This document shows positions 26,602-35,309 of a stretch of 64,000 bases of DNA, one piece after another. Position numbers and translations under genes: made by a program. Below the pieces are notes generated by a model, which saw nothing but the letters and a program-made list of their open reading frames with translations, was not told the origin of the DNA and did not search any database. Position 1 is the stretch's first letter. Each line of letters begins with the position of its first letter. The DNA is from Rhodococcus jostii NBRC 16295 (lineage in GTDB: Bacteria > Actinomycetota > Actinomycetes > Mycobacteriales > Mycobacteriaceae). Where the stretch lies: assembly GCF_001894825.1 (NCBI RefSeq), contig NZ_BCWY01000036.1, positions 26,381-90,380 of the forward strand, written 5' to 3'.

Positions 26602-27308
26602 GACGGCACTCCCGTATTCGCTGCGACTGCGAAGTCCGACGCACGGTAGCGGCCGCTGGGCGGACGGGTGTCGAGCAGACGCAGCAGCGCCGGAACCACG
26701 GTCTCCGGCTCGGGCCGATCCGAGATGTCCTCGCCGGGGAACGCCGCCTGGTGCATCTCGGTGCGCATGTCGCCGGGATCGAACGCGTAGACGGCAAGGT
26801 CCGGTTCCTCGACCGCCAGTACCGCGGTGGCGTGGTCGAGCGCCGCCTTCGCCGCCCCGTAGCCGCCCCAGCCCGCATAGGCCTCGACCGCGGCGTCCGA
26901 CGAGATGTTGACGACGGTCCCGCCCACCGCGCGCACCCGCTCGATAAGTGCGGCGATCAACGCGAGCGGGGCGAGCACATCGGTGGCGAAGACCTGCGCC
27001 AAAGCGTCCTCCGGGTACCGGGCGAGGCGGGGCATCGGGCTGGGCCCGAGCGCGCTGGCGTTGTTGAGGAGCAGATCCAGGCGTCCCCGCGCGGATATCT
27101 CCTCGGCGATGCGCCCCCGCTGCCGCGGATCGGCCACATCGCCGGGGAGCGCGGTGATGGTGCGCGACCGCGCGGCGACCCGATCGAGGGGTTCGACGCG
27201 CCTTCCGGTGACGATCACCTCCCAGCCGAGCTCCGCGAGCGCGAGCGCGCTCGCCCTTCCCAACCCGGCCGATCCCCCAGTGATCAGCGCCGTTCTGGTG
27301 CCGTTCAT
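26598..27308 (-). CDS. Short-chain dehydrogenase/reductase
   Basis: A 236-residue classical SDR: the cofactor motif TGGSAGLGRA (T-G-x3-G-x-G) at residues 10-19, NNAS after strand 4, catalytic Ser in VVNISSDAA and the Y-x3-K pair in YGAAKAA. It uses NAD(P)H on an unknown alcohol or ketone. The ATG at 27308 has AAGGAG seven bases upstream. It is coupled to the queA-like gene by a GTGA overlap, hinting at a joint pathway. Confidence 0.82.
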   Translation of the reverse strand: MNGTRTALITGGSAGLGRASALALAELGWEVIVTGRRVEPLDRVAARSRTITALPGDVADPRQRGRIAEEISARGRLDLLLNNASALGPSPMPRLARYPEDALAQVFATDVLAPLALIAALIERVRAVGGTVVNISSDAAVEAYAGWGGYGAAKAALDHATAVLAVEEPDLAVYAFDPGDMRTEMHQAAFPGEDISDRPEPETVVPALLRLLDTRPPSGRYRASDFAVAANTGVPS

Positions 27309-27537
27309 CGCAGACTCCTTGCCTCCAGTGACATCTGGGACCATCCTGAAACCTCGAGTCCACTTCATGTCAAGGGCGCACGCACCACGCAGGCGGTCGG
27401 CGACTCCGGGGGTGGGATTCCCGGGTGCAACGGACGATAATGGGTCCCTACCGTGAGACGAATGCGCCACGGGCCATGACCCGCCGGAACTCGGCGAGCT
27501 GAACTCGAGGCGACAACCGAATCGAGAGTGACTTCGC

Positions 27538-27861
27538 ATGAACACCTTCGCAGTGCGCTCGGCGATCGCAGCATCAGCCGCCGCACTCGCAGTCTTCGCC
27601 ACACCCGGCATCGCAGCCGCGGCACCGAACCTCCACGGCGATCCGAAGACTCCGGGCACACAGGTTCAGGTCGAGAGCGAACCGGGCGACTCGAACAGCT
27701 ACACCTGTGGGGCAGTCGGCGTCGCGGGAGCGGGAGTCGGGTCGAATTCCTCCGGTGGCGCCGGCCAGGTCAACGGTGCCTACTTCGGTCCCGGCCCGGT
27801 GCAGGGCGGCTGCGTCGGCAGTGACGGATCGGTCTACTTCCCGACAGGCAACGCCGAATAG
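27538..27861 (+). CDS. Small secreted protein of unknown function
   Basis: A 107-residue exported protein: the Sec signal peptide runs from residue 1 to about 28 (basic start, AIAASAAALAVFATPGIAAAA, cleavage near AAA-AP). The mature part is Gly/Ser/Asn-rich with two Cys (SYTCGAVG and GGCVGSDGS) that could form a disulfide. Resembles small secreted proteins common in mycolate actinobacteria. No function assigned. Confidence 0.65.
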   Translation: MNTFAVRSAIAASAAALAVFATPGIAAAAPNLHGDPKTPGTQVQVESEPGDSNSYTCGAVGVAGAGVGSNSSGGAGQVNGAYFGPGPVQGGCVGSDGSVYFPTGNAE

Positions 27862-27888
27862 GAGCTGAGCCCGGCCGGCCGCTGTGGC

Positions 27889-28695
27889 TCACACAGCGGA
27901 ATCGAGGAACTCGGCGACAGCCTTGTTGACCGAATCGGGTCGCTCCATGTTTGTCGCGTGCCCTGCGCGCGGAACGACGGTCGACGCTCCGTTCGGCGCA
28001 AGTGCTGCGGCGGCCGCTGCGTGTGCAGACGGCCAGAATTCGCTTTCGGAGCCGGCGACGAACAGGACGGGGAGATCGCTCGAACGGATCGTCGGACGCC
28101 AGTCGCGCTTCGCGTGATCGTTCAACAGGGCGAGTTCCGGCGGCGACAGTGTCCGGTCGACGCGGCCCATCGCGGCGAGCAGTCGGACCAACCGCATCCC
28201 GCGTTTCCAGATCGGCGTGCCGTGGCCGGTCGCGGGAATGACGTCGGCAAAGAACGTGTCCACCGTGTCCCCGTCGTAGCCGTAGAACCCGTACGTCCAG
28301 TCCGGTGTGTTGAGCATCCTCGGAGTCTGATCGACGACAACAGCCGCCGCCAGCCGTCCCGTTCCGTGCGCGTCCACATACGACCAGATCGTGTTTCCGC
28401 CCGTCGATCCTCCGATCAGAACCGCACCCTGCAGATCGAGTTCCTCCATGAGTGCGTGCAGATGACCGGCCCGTGTCTGCATCGTCGTTCCGTGCGGCAG
28501 GTCGGGCGCCGGCCCGTGGCCCGGCAGATCCACACCAATCACGCGGTGGCCCGCCTGGATCAGAGACGGGATCTGATAGCGCCACGATGTAGCGGGCGCT
28601 GTGAAGCCCGCCAGCAAGACCACGCTCGACGCCGCTCTGCCGTCGCCGTACACGGTGTAGTCGATTCGACCCCCGCCAGTTTCGATGGAAGGCAC
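27889..28695 (-). CDS. Alpha/beta-fold hydrolase
   Basis: A 268-residue protein with the oxyanion region LLAGFTAPATSW, VDLPGHGPAPD, the nucleophile elbow GGSTGGN (Ser at about residue 95), an acidic residue in LFVAGSESEFW and the catalytic His in PRAGHATNMERP. Relatives include esterases and C-C bond or peroxidase-type hydrolases; the substrate is unknown. The GTG at 28695 has AGGAG six bases upstream. It is divergent from the RpiR regulator, with 333 bp between the starts. Confidence 0.8.
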   Translation of the reverse strand: MPSIETGGGRIDYTVYGDGRAASSVVLLAGFTAPATSWRYQIPSLIQAGHRVIGVDLPGHGPAPDLPHGTTMQTRAGHLHALMEELDLQGAVLIGGSTGGNTIWSYVDAHGTGRLAAAVVVDQTPRMLNTPDWTYGFYGYDGDTVDTFFADVIPATGHGTPIWKRGMRLVRLLAAMGRVDRTLSPPELALLNDHAKRDWRPTIRSSDLPVLFVAGSESEFWPSAHAAAAAALAPNGASTVVPRAGHATNMERPDSVNKAVAEFLDSAV

Positions 28696-29028
28696 TGCTT
28701 CTCCTGTCGCCGAAGACTGCCGCGCCGACGCGACACCGTGCCCGCCTGCGGTCACTGCGACGGTAGTACGGCATCGGGAAGCAGGCTATGGAGAATCTCT
28801 ACACAGCGGGGCGACTTCTATGTGGACCAGACGGTGTCAGAAGGACTGTCCGGTTGCCCGGAAGATCACCTCGTTCACGTCGACGTGTGGTGGCTGACGC
28901 AATACCGAGCCGATTCTCCGTTGGGTTGTCAGCATCCCCGGGTTCGTAGGTCCTATCGCACAAGTGCTACCGCTGATCTGGCGGTCATGCACCGTACCTG
29001 CACCCCTTTCGTCTGTTATCCACGCCGT
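28696..29028. other. Divergent promoter region between hydrolase and RpiR genes
   Basis: This stretch of 333 bp holds no convincing gene. It must contain the promoters of both flanking divergent genes. A short in-frame read from ATG 28782 shows no supported family. Confidence 0.4.
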
Positions 29029-29838
29029 ATGCGTTCCATCTCGAGCGACCCGCCTGTGGGTTCAACCCTGTCCGCGATTCGTGCCAGTGCACCATCGCTC
29101 ACCCCGAGTGAACGCCGTGTGGCCGATGTCTGCGTCGAGCAGTCCCGTGCGGTGGCCTGGTGGTCGGTCGCGGAACTTGCCGAGCATGCCGGAACGTCGA
29201 CGGCCACCGTGACCCGTGCGTGTCAGAGACTCGGGTTCAGCGGGTTTCAGCACTTGCGTACGCTGCTGGTGCGCGAATTGGGCGCCGCGACCGTCCCCTT
29301 GATCGATCCGTCATCGGGTTGTCGAGATGGTGCCGGGGATCTGCAGGCAGCGTTCGCCGAGATGGCCACGGATGTTGCCGGTGCGCTCGCCCCGCTGGAC
29401 GACGGAGCGTTCGACCGGGCGGTGCGAGTTCTGGCATCAGCGGACCGGATCCTGGTGATCGGCAACGGTGGATCCGGCGCATCCGCGGCGGCGATGGCGG
29501 TGCACTTCGTTCTGAACGGACGGACGGCCGTGGCGCCCACCGACGCCGTGATCCAGCAAATGACCGCGGCGCACCTCACCTCGCGGGACGTGTGCCTCGT
29601 GGTCGGCGACAGCGGGACGGACTCGGCGACCTTGGGTCCGGCGGAGTCGGCCCGCGCGGCGGGAGCAACGGTTGTCGGTGTCGCCCGTTCGCCGCTGGTG
29701 GAACTGTCCGACATCAGCCTCGTCATCGGTCGCGGCACAGGGTGTCCGGACGAGCTGGGCAGGTCGGCGACGGTGGTGCAGTTCGCGTTCTTGATCACGC
29801 TGCAGATCGCGGTGTGTCGAGACGGATTGCGCCGCTGA
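29029..29838 (+). CDS. RpiR/MurR-family transcriptional regulator
   Basis: A 269-residue protein with an N-terminal HTH_6 domain (LTPSERRVADVC, then SVAELAEHAGTSTATVTRACQRLGFSGF) and a C-terminal SIS domain (ILVIGNGGSGASAAAMAVHF; CLVVGDSGTDSAT) that binds phosphosugars. Such regulators control sugar-phosphate or cell-wall sugar genes. ATG 29029 is preferred by alignment of the domain start, though its ribosome site is weak. Nearby target candidates are the divergent hydrolase and the convergent reductase. Confidence 0.82.
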   Translation: MRSISSDPPVGSTLSAIRASAPSLTPSERRVADVCVEQSRAVAWWSVAELAEHAGTSTATVTRACQRLGFSGFQHLRTLLVRELGAATVPLIDPSSGCRDGAGDLQAAFAEMATDVAGALAPLDDGAFDRAVRVLASADRILVIGNGGSGASAAAMAVHFVLNGRTAVAPTDAVIQQMTAAHLTSRDVCLVVGDSGTDSATLGPAESARAAGATVVGVARSPLVELSDISLVIGRGTGCPDELGRSATVVQFAFLITLQIAVCRDGLRR

Positions 29839-29869
29839 TTCGACAGCGCCGCGGTCGAATCAGGAATTT

Positions 29870-30826
29870 CTACAGGTCGAGCACCAACAGGTCCGATCGC
29901 GCCCGCGAGACGCAGAGCATGATCGACACGCTCTGTTCGCGCTCACCGGCGGAGAGCACCGAGTCGCGGTGGCAGACCTCGCCTTCGAGAACGGGGGTCT
30001 CGCAGCTCGCGCACGTGCCTTCGCGGCACGACGTCTCGACCGCGATCCCGACACCCGCGAGGGCGTCGACGATCGACTGCCCTTCGCCGACGCGGACTGT
30101 GGCACCCGTACTCGCGATCCGAACGGTGAAGTCGCGGTCGGGTGCGGATTCCTCGTCCGCGGAGCGCGGCCGGAACCGCTCGACGTGCAGCCGCTGCGCA
30201 TCCCCCGGTCCGATGGCGGATTCGACCGCCGCGAGTAACGGCTCAGGTCCGCAGCAGTACACCTGGGCTCGCGGGGCGCTACGCGCAAGAATGTCGGAGA
30301 CCGGCAGTATGCCGCATTCGTCCTGGGGTTGCACGCCGACCCGGTCACTATGGGCGGCGACCTCGTCGAGGTATGCCATGGACTGCCGGGACCGACCACC
30401 GTAGTGCAGGGTCCATGCCGCTCCTGCGGCCTCGGCTGCCGCGATCATCGGCAGCATCGGTGTGATGCCGATACCTCCGGCGACGAAGACGTACTCCGCG
30501 CTGGGCTCGAGTTCGAAGTTGTTGCGGGGCAGTGACACCGTGAGGGTGCTGCCCGGCACTGCTTCGCGGTGCAGGTAGCGCGATCCCCCGCGTCCGTCCG
30601 GTTCGAGCAGTACTCCGACCCGCCACCGTAGCCGGTCCTGCGGATCACCGCACAGCGAGTACTGCCGAACACCCGCCTCACCGGCCGCGATGTCGATGTG
30701 CGCTCCCGGCGCCCAGGCGGGCAGCTCTCCCCCGTCGGGCAAAGAGAGCTCCAGGGACACCACCTCGGGAGTTTCGTCATGCCGTGCAACGACAATGACG
30801 GAAAAGGTGCCGTTCGCCGAAAGCAT
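29870..30826 (-). CDS. PDR/VanB-type oxidoreductase (FMN, 2Fe-2S)
   Basis: A 318-residue phthalate-dioxygenase-reductase-like protein. It has an N-terminal flavin domain (RQYSLCGDP), an NAD domain (VFVAGGIGITPMLPM, YCCGPEPLL) and a C-terminal plant-type ferredoxin domain (CREGTCASCETPVLEG...C) with the C-x4-C-x2-C ligands. It would pass electrons from NADH to a Rieske oxygenase or P450. No oxygenase is adjacent. The ATG at 30826 has AGGAGGAG six bases upstream. It is divergent from the acyl-CoA dehydrogenase unit. Confidence 0.87.
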   Translation of the reverse strand: MLSANGTFSVIVVARHDETPEVVSLELSLPDGGELPAWAPGAHIDIAAGEAGVRQYSLCGDPQDRLRWRVGVLLEPDGRGGSRYLHREAVPGSTLTVSLPRNNFELEPSAEYVFVAGGIGITPMLPMIAAAEAAGAAWTLHYGGRSRQSMAYLDEVAAHSDRVGVQPQDECGILPVSDILARSAPRAQVYCCGPEPLLAAVESAIGPGDAQRLHVERFRPRSADEESAPDRDFTVRIASTGATVRVGEGQSIVDALAGVGIAVETSCREGTCASCETPVLEGEVCHRDSVLSAGEREQSVSIMLCVSRARSDLLVLDL

Positions 30827-31056
30827 CTGATCTCCTCCTGATGAGACGGATCCGCAGGACTACGGGCGGTTCGAAGCAGAAGTCCTGCCGTCCAGCGTCA
30901 CCGATGCTCCGGAAACCCGCCTACGGCGACGTGCAATCGACTCGGGCGATCGGCGTTCCCTATCACGACGCTCCCGTGGAAGCACCCGGCGTGACACTGA
31001 CCGGTGTCGACGACTCCCAGGCACAATCCCCACCAACACGGAAGTGACATCAATTC

Positions 31057-32214
31057 ATGACTGCACTCGAACCGCTGGTCGAGAGAACCTCGGACTTCAT
31101 CCGCGACTCCGTCATTCCCGTCGAGCGCGACGTCATCGTCCACGGGCGTGTCGTCGACGACGCGCTTCGCCTGGACCTACAGAAGAAGGCCAAGGACGCC
31201 GGGGTGTTCGGTCCACTGTCGGACGTGCGCTACGGCGGGCTCGGTCTCGATACGCGCGCACAGGCCCGCGTTCTCGAGGCGGCGGGAGCCAGTCTCCTTG
31301 GGCCGCTGTCCGTGAACGGCTCGGCCCCCGACGACGGCAACATCCACCTGTTGGCACACGCCGGCACGCCCGAGCAGAAGGAGCGCTATCTGGCGCCCCT
31401 CGCGTCGGGTGAGATCCGGTCCTCGATCGCCATGACGGAACCCGCCCCCGGGGCCGGGTCGGATGCGTCGCTTCTCCGTACCCGAGCGGAGCGGACCGGT
31501 TCCGGGTGGGTGATCAACGGGGCGAAGCACTTCACGACCGGTGCGGACGGCGCCGGTTTCACCATCTGCGTAGCCGCCACTGCGGATGGTCCGACCATGT
31601 TCCTCGTCGATCAGGACAACCCCGGCCTGACAGTCGGACGCCGCATGCCCACGTTGGACCACAGCGTTCCCGGTGGGCATTGCGAAGTGGAATTCGTGGA
31701 CTGTGAGGTCACGGGTGACGCAGTGCTCGGCGAGGTCGGCCTCGGTATGGAGTACGCGCAGGTGCGTCTTGCGCCGTCGCGGCTCGTGTTCTGCATGAAC
31801 TGGCTCGGACTTGCCGTCCGCGCCCACGAGATGGCCGCCCGTCACATCAATAGCCGCACGGCGTTCGGTGTGCCGATCGCCGAGCACGGAATGGCGCAGG
31901 GACTGGTCGCGGACAGCGAGATCGACATCGCCGCGTCCCGCGGACTGATCCGCACCGCCGCGGAGGCGATAGACACAGCCGGTCCGTCGTCGTCTGCGGC
32001 ACGGCACCACGCGTCGATCGCCAAGACGTTCGTGTCGGAGGCGGTGTGGCGGATCCTCGATCGCGCGGTGCAGTTGCACGGGGGGCTCGGTGTGTGCGAG
32101 GACCACCTCGTCGCGCGGTTCCTCGTCGAAGCACGCGCTTTCCGGATCTACGAGGGGCCGTCGGAGGTGCTGCGGTGGTCGATCGCCCGCCGCGTCCTGC
32201 GTGCGGTCCGCTGA
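31057..32214 (+). CDS. Acyl-CoA dehydrogenase family protein
   Basis: A 385-residue flavoprotein with the ACAD order: an N-terminal helical domain, a beta domain with AMTEPAPGAGSDA and WVINGAKHFTTG, and a C-terminal helical domain with RTAFGVPIAEHGMAQG and QLHGGLGVCEDH, ending EGPSEVLRWSIARRVL. It abstracts alpha,beta hydrogens from an acyl-CoA; the Glu equivalent lies in the EGPSEV segment. Chain specificity is unclear. It leads a plus-strand unit with a hotdog thioesterase and an alpha/beta hydrolase, suggesting catabolism of one acyl compound. Confidence 0.87.
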   Translation: MTALEPLVERTSDFIRDSVIPVERDVIVHGRVVDDALRLDLQKKAKDAGVFGPLSDVRYGGLGLDTRAQARVLEAAGASLLGPLSVNGSAPDDGNIHLLAHAGTPEQKERYLAPLASGEIRSSIAMTEPAPGAGSDASLLRTRAERTGSGWVINGAKHFTTGADGAGFTICVAATADGPTMFLVDQDNPGLTVGRRMPTLDHSVPGGHCEVEFVDCEVTGDAVLGEVGLGMEYAQVRLAPSRLVFCMNWLGLAVRAHEMAARHINSRTAFGVPIAEHGMAQGLVADSEIDIAASRGLIRTAAEAIDTAGPSSSAARHHASIAKTFVSEAVWRILDRAVQLHGGLGVCEDHLVARFLVEARAFRIYEGPSEVLRWSIARRVLRAVR

Positions 32215-32247
32215 CCTGAACATCGACATCCACTCGAGGAGAATTCC

Positions 32248-32787
32248 ATGATCACACAGACCTCTGCTCCGACCCCGAGCTTTGCCGACGTCTACGGCGA
32301 GCTCGACTACACCGCACTCGATTACGAACATCTCCGGACCGTGTCGGACGGCATGGTTCCGTTCGGCAACCAGGTGGGCACCAGCATCACCGAGCTGGGA
32401 CCCGAGCGTGCGGTCGTGGAAATCCCTGCCGTCGCATCGGTGACCAACCACATGGGCACTGTGCACGCGGGCGCCCTGTTCACCGCGGCGGACATCGCCG
32501 GGGCCGCCGCATTCGTCGGCGCCGCCGCGACCCGCCTCGACACGATCGCCCGATTGGTGCTCAAAGCGGGCACGGCGTCCTACCGCAAGCCCGCAGTCGG
32601 ACGAATCCGCGCCGTCGCGACGGTGGACGAGCGCGAGTTGCGCGAGATCCTCGCCGCGGACGTCGACCAGCGCTTCGAGCTGTCCGGCAAGGCGTTACTC
32701 CTCGACGACGCCGACGTGATCGTCGCCAAGTTCACCTTCGACTACGTCTGCGACGTCGTGATCGCCACGGACGGTGAGCGACGATGA
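32248..32787 (+). CDS. Hotdog-fold thioesterase-like protein (PaaI/DUF4442 type)
   Basis: A 179-residue single hotdog domain with VTNHMGTVHAGALFTAADIAGAAA, matching the N-x-x-G-x-x-H-x-G pattern of PaaI-type thioesterases, and later TASYRKPAVGRIRAVATV. It likely hydrolyses an acyl-CoA. The ATG at 32248 has GAGGAG upstream. The stop overlaps the next start as ATGA, so all three genes 31057-33680 appear cotranscribed. Confidence 0.78.
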   Translation: MITQTSAPTPSFADVYGELDYTALDYEHLRTVSDGMVPFGNQVGTSITELGPERAVVEIPAVASVTNHMGTVHAGALFTAADIAGAAAFVGAAATRLDTIARLVLKAGTASYRKPAVGRIRAVATVDERELREILAADVDQRFELSGKALLLDDADVIVAKFTFDYVCDVVIATDGERR

Positions 32788-33680
32788 CGACGCGTTCCGA
32801 GAATCGGCCCCCGTCCGAATACTCCACACTCGAGTCGCTGCCGGTCCGCACCACGGACGACGTGACGTTCCGGGTGCGCGTACTCCCCGCACCGCAGCCG
32901 GACGCTCCGCTGATCCTGATCCTCCCCGCGATGGCGATGAAGGCGAAGCACTACCTCGCACTGGCGAAGTCGCTCCACGCACAGGGACTCTCGGTCGCGA
33001 CCTGCGATCTGCGCGCCCAGGGTGAAAGCCGCCCGTCGCTCCGGGACGGAAAAGACTTCGGGTACCGCGAGATGCTCGAGATCGATCTGCCCGCGATCGT
33101 GGCGGCCCTGCGCCAGCGCTTTCCTCATGCACCGCTCCACCTTTTCGGGCACAGCCTCGGCGGGCAGCTCGCGCTCCTCTTCGCGGCAGCCCGGCCGACC
33201 GCGGCAACCAGTGTCACGGTGATCGGCACCGGCACCGTCTTCTGGCGGGCATTCGGGCCCCGGCGTTGGGTGGAGGCACTGACCGACATCCAGTGGATCG
33301 GGCTGGTCTCCCGCGTGAAGGGGTACTGGCCCGGTGGGGTGCTGATCCCCGGCGCGATGGCCGGCGGCGTGATGGTCGACTGGTCGCTGCATTCGCTCAC
33401 CAGCCGCTACCGTCCCAAGGGCAGCTCACTCGACTACGATCGTCTGCTGGCCGACATGACGCTCCCGGTCCTCGCGGTCTCCCTCGAGGACGACCGCCTC
33501 GGGCCGAAAACCAACGTCGACTTCCTGGTCGCCCGCATGCCCGCGGCTCAGGTCACGCAATGGCACGTCGACGGCGACTCACCGGTGACTCATCGTGACC
33601 ACTTCGAGTGGCTCGCGGACTCCCCGGTGATCGCTCAGCGGGTCTCGGAGTGGATCGGCTCGGGTTCCGTCTCGGCCTGA
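32784..33680 (+). CDS. Alpha/beta-fold hydrolase
   Basis: A 298-residue protein with the nucleophile elbow FGHSLGGQ at about residue 120, LILPAMAMKAKHY before it and the closing His in VTHRDHFEW. It looks like a YheT/lipase-like hydrolase without a signal peptide, hence cytoplasmic. The ATG at 32784 overlaps the thioesterase stop. The last 46 bp overlap the convergent MFS gene. Substrate unknown; the context suggests an acyl ester or thioester. Confidence 0.8.
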   Translation: MTTRSENRPPSEYSTLESLPVRTTDDVTFRVRVLPAPQPDAPLILILPAMAMKAKHYLALAKSLHAQGLSVATCDLRAQGESRPSLRDGKDFGYREMLEIDLPAIVAALRQRFPHAPLHLFGHSLGGQLALLFAAARPTAATSVTVIGTGTVFWRAFGPRRWVEALTDIQWIGLVSRVKGYWPGGVLIPGAMAGGVMVDWSLHSLTSRYRPKGSSLDYDRLLADMTLPVLAVSLEDDRLGPKTNVDFLVARMPAAQVTQWHVDGDSPVTHRDHFEWLADSPVIAQRVSEWIGSGSVSA

Positions 33681-35053
33681 GCCGGAACCCGTTTCGGGCG
33701 CAGCGCGACGGCGGTGAGAACGCCGCCGAGCGCTGCGCCTGCCGCGGCGAGGAGAAAGGTCGCGGGCAGGTTGGTCACCGCGGCGTCACCGGCGGGCGGG
33801 GAGGCCAGCGCGGCGATCGCGACCCCGAACACCGCGCCGAACTGACGGAAGGTGTTCATCGCCCCCGACGCGGCCCCCATCGCCGCGGTCGGCACGGCGT
33901 CGGCCATCGCCTGGATCGCGACGACGCCACCCGACAGCGGAATGCCGCCGCCCAGCAGACCGAGGGCGATCAGGTACCCGATCGGCGGGACGTCGAGGGT
34001 CACGGACACGAGCCCGACGAGTCCCGCGCAGATGAGCCCGAGGCCGGTCACCATCGTCCGGCGGGTGCCGAAGCGGCGGGCGACGATCGCGGCGATCAGA
34101 GACGCGACGCCCAGCATGCCGAAGAGCGGGAGGAAGCGGAGGCCCGTCTGCAGAGGGGACAGGCCCAGGTCCCGCTGGAAGAACAGGGTCAGGACGAACA
34201 GCACACCGTAGAGACCGAAGAGTCCGAGGAAGTTCACCGCACACGCGACGGTCACCTCGGGGATACGGAACAGATCCGGTGACAGCAGGGGGTGGCGGGT
34301 CCGGGTCTCCCACACCACGAAGACGGCGACCACGACGGCGGCGGTGACTGCGCATCCGAGCACGAACAGCGACGTCCACCCCCGATGCGGACCCTCGATC
34401 AGCAGGAGTGTGAGGCTGCAGCCGGCGACCACGAACAGGATCTGGCCCGGAACGTCGAGGCCGCGACCCGTCTGCGGCCGCCCGGTCTGCAGCGCCGACC
34501 GCAGGCACAACCAGGCGAGAAGGCACACGGGGAGGTTGATCCAGAACAACGCCCGCCAGCCCGCCGTCGTCACGAGAACGCCACCGAGCAGGGGGCCGAC
34601 CGCGAGCGCGACGCCGGCCGTGCCTCCCCACAGCCCGATCGCCCGCGCCCGCGCTGCGGGGTCCGGGATGTGTGTGCTGAGCGCGGCGACCGACAGTGGC
34701 ACGATCGCCGCCGCAGCCACACCCTGCAGGGCCCGGGCGGCGACGAGCGCCCCCATTCCCGGCGCGATCGCGCACAGCAACGAGGCAAAGGTGAACAGGA
34801 CCGTTCCCGCCAGCAGTACCCGTCGTGCGCCGATCCGGTCGCCGAGCAGCCCGCCTGCGAGGAGTAGGCAGGCGAACGCCAAGGTGTAGCCGTCGAGGAT
34901 CCACTGCGCTGCCGTGCCGCCACCACCGAGGTCGCGAACGATGTCGGGGAGCGCGACCGGGGTGATGCTGGTGTCGAGGTAGACGACGAACGTCATGGCG
35001 CAGATACCGAGCAGAAGAGGGGGGCGGATTCCGGGAGCTGGGTACGAAGTCAC
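33635..35053 (-). CDS. MFS drug exporter, DHA2 (14-TMS) family
   Basis: A 472-residue transporter with many hydrophobic helices and the family motifs LDTSITPVALPDIVRDL (motif D1), GGLLGDRIGARRVLL (motif A) and WRALFWINLPV. The DHA2 family exports drugs or metabolites by proton antiport. GTG 35053 is chosen; ATG 35116 is possible but has no ribosome site. Near the start lies an AT-poor TACGCT element compatible with a leaderless transcript. The substrate cannot be inferred. Confidence 0.85.
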   Translation of the reverse strand: MTSYPAPGIRPPLLLGICAMTFVVYLDTSITPVALPDIVRDLGGGGTAAQWILDGYTLAFACLLLAGGLLGDRIGARRVLLAGTVLFTFASLLCAIAPGMGALVAARALQGVAAAAIVPLSVAALSTHIPDPAARARAIGLWGGTAGVALAVGPLLGGVLVTTAGWRALFWINLPVCLLAWLCLRSALQTGRPQTGRGLDVPGQILFVVAGCSLTLLLIEGPHRGWTSLFVLGCAVTAAVVVAVFVVWETRTRHPLLSPDLFRIPEVTVACAVNFLGLFGLYGVLFVLTLFFQRDLGLSPLQTGLRFLPLFGMLGVASLIAAIVARRFGTRRTMVTGLGLICAGLVGLVSVTLDVPPIGYLIALGLLGGGIPLSGGVVAIQAMADAVPTAAMGAASGAMNTFRQFGAVFGVAIAALASPPAGDAAVTNLPATFLLAAAGAALGGVLTAVALRPKRVPAQAETEPEPIHSETR

Positions 35054-35271
35054 GGAGTCAGCGTAGGATTGCCGGCCCGAAGCGACTACTCCGCAATCAT
35101 TTTCGCCGCGCTCCATCGAATTCGGCTATCGCCGCCTTGTCGCAGACATGAGGAGTTTCCGATCGCGCGGGCGCACTCCCCCTATCGTCGCTGGATGCAC
35201 CCGCACGAGGCGGTGTCGGGTCGGGCGGTCGCTGTGTGGTGTTCACTGCGCCGTCACCCACGGCTGCTGTG

Positions 35272-35286
35272 GTTTCTCCCGGAAAC
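35272..35286. promoter_or_regulatory. Small inverted repeat before the Ugp-like operon
   Basis: GTTTC-TCCCG-GAAAC, 24 bp before the GTG of the ABC ATPase gene. It could be an operator; the arms are only 5 bp, so chance cannot be excluded. Confidence 0.25.
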
Positions 35287-35309
35287 ACGGAACAACCGAG
35301 GAGACGCGG

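Noticed and set aside
28782..28943. Short read MENLYTAGRLLCGPDG..., looking like the start of an aldehyde dehydrogenase
   Set aside because: The similarity ends within about 15 residues, the rest is Arg/Ser-rich noise and there is no ribosome site.
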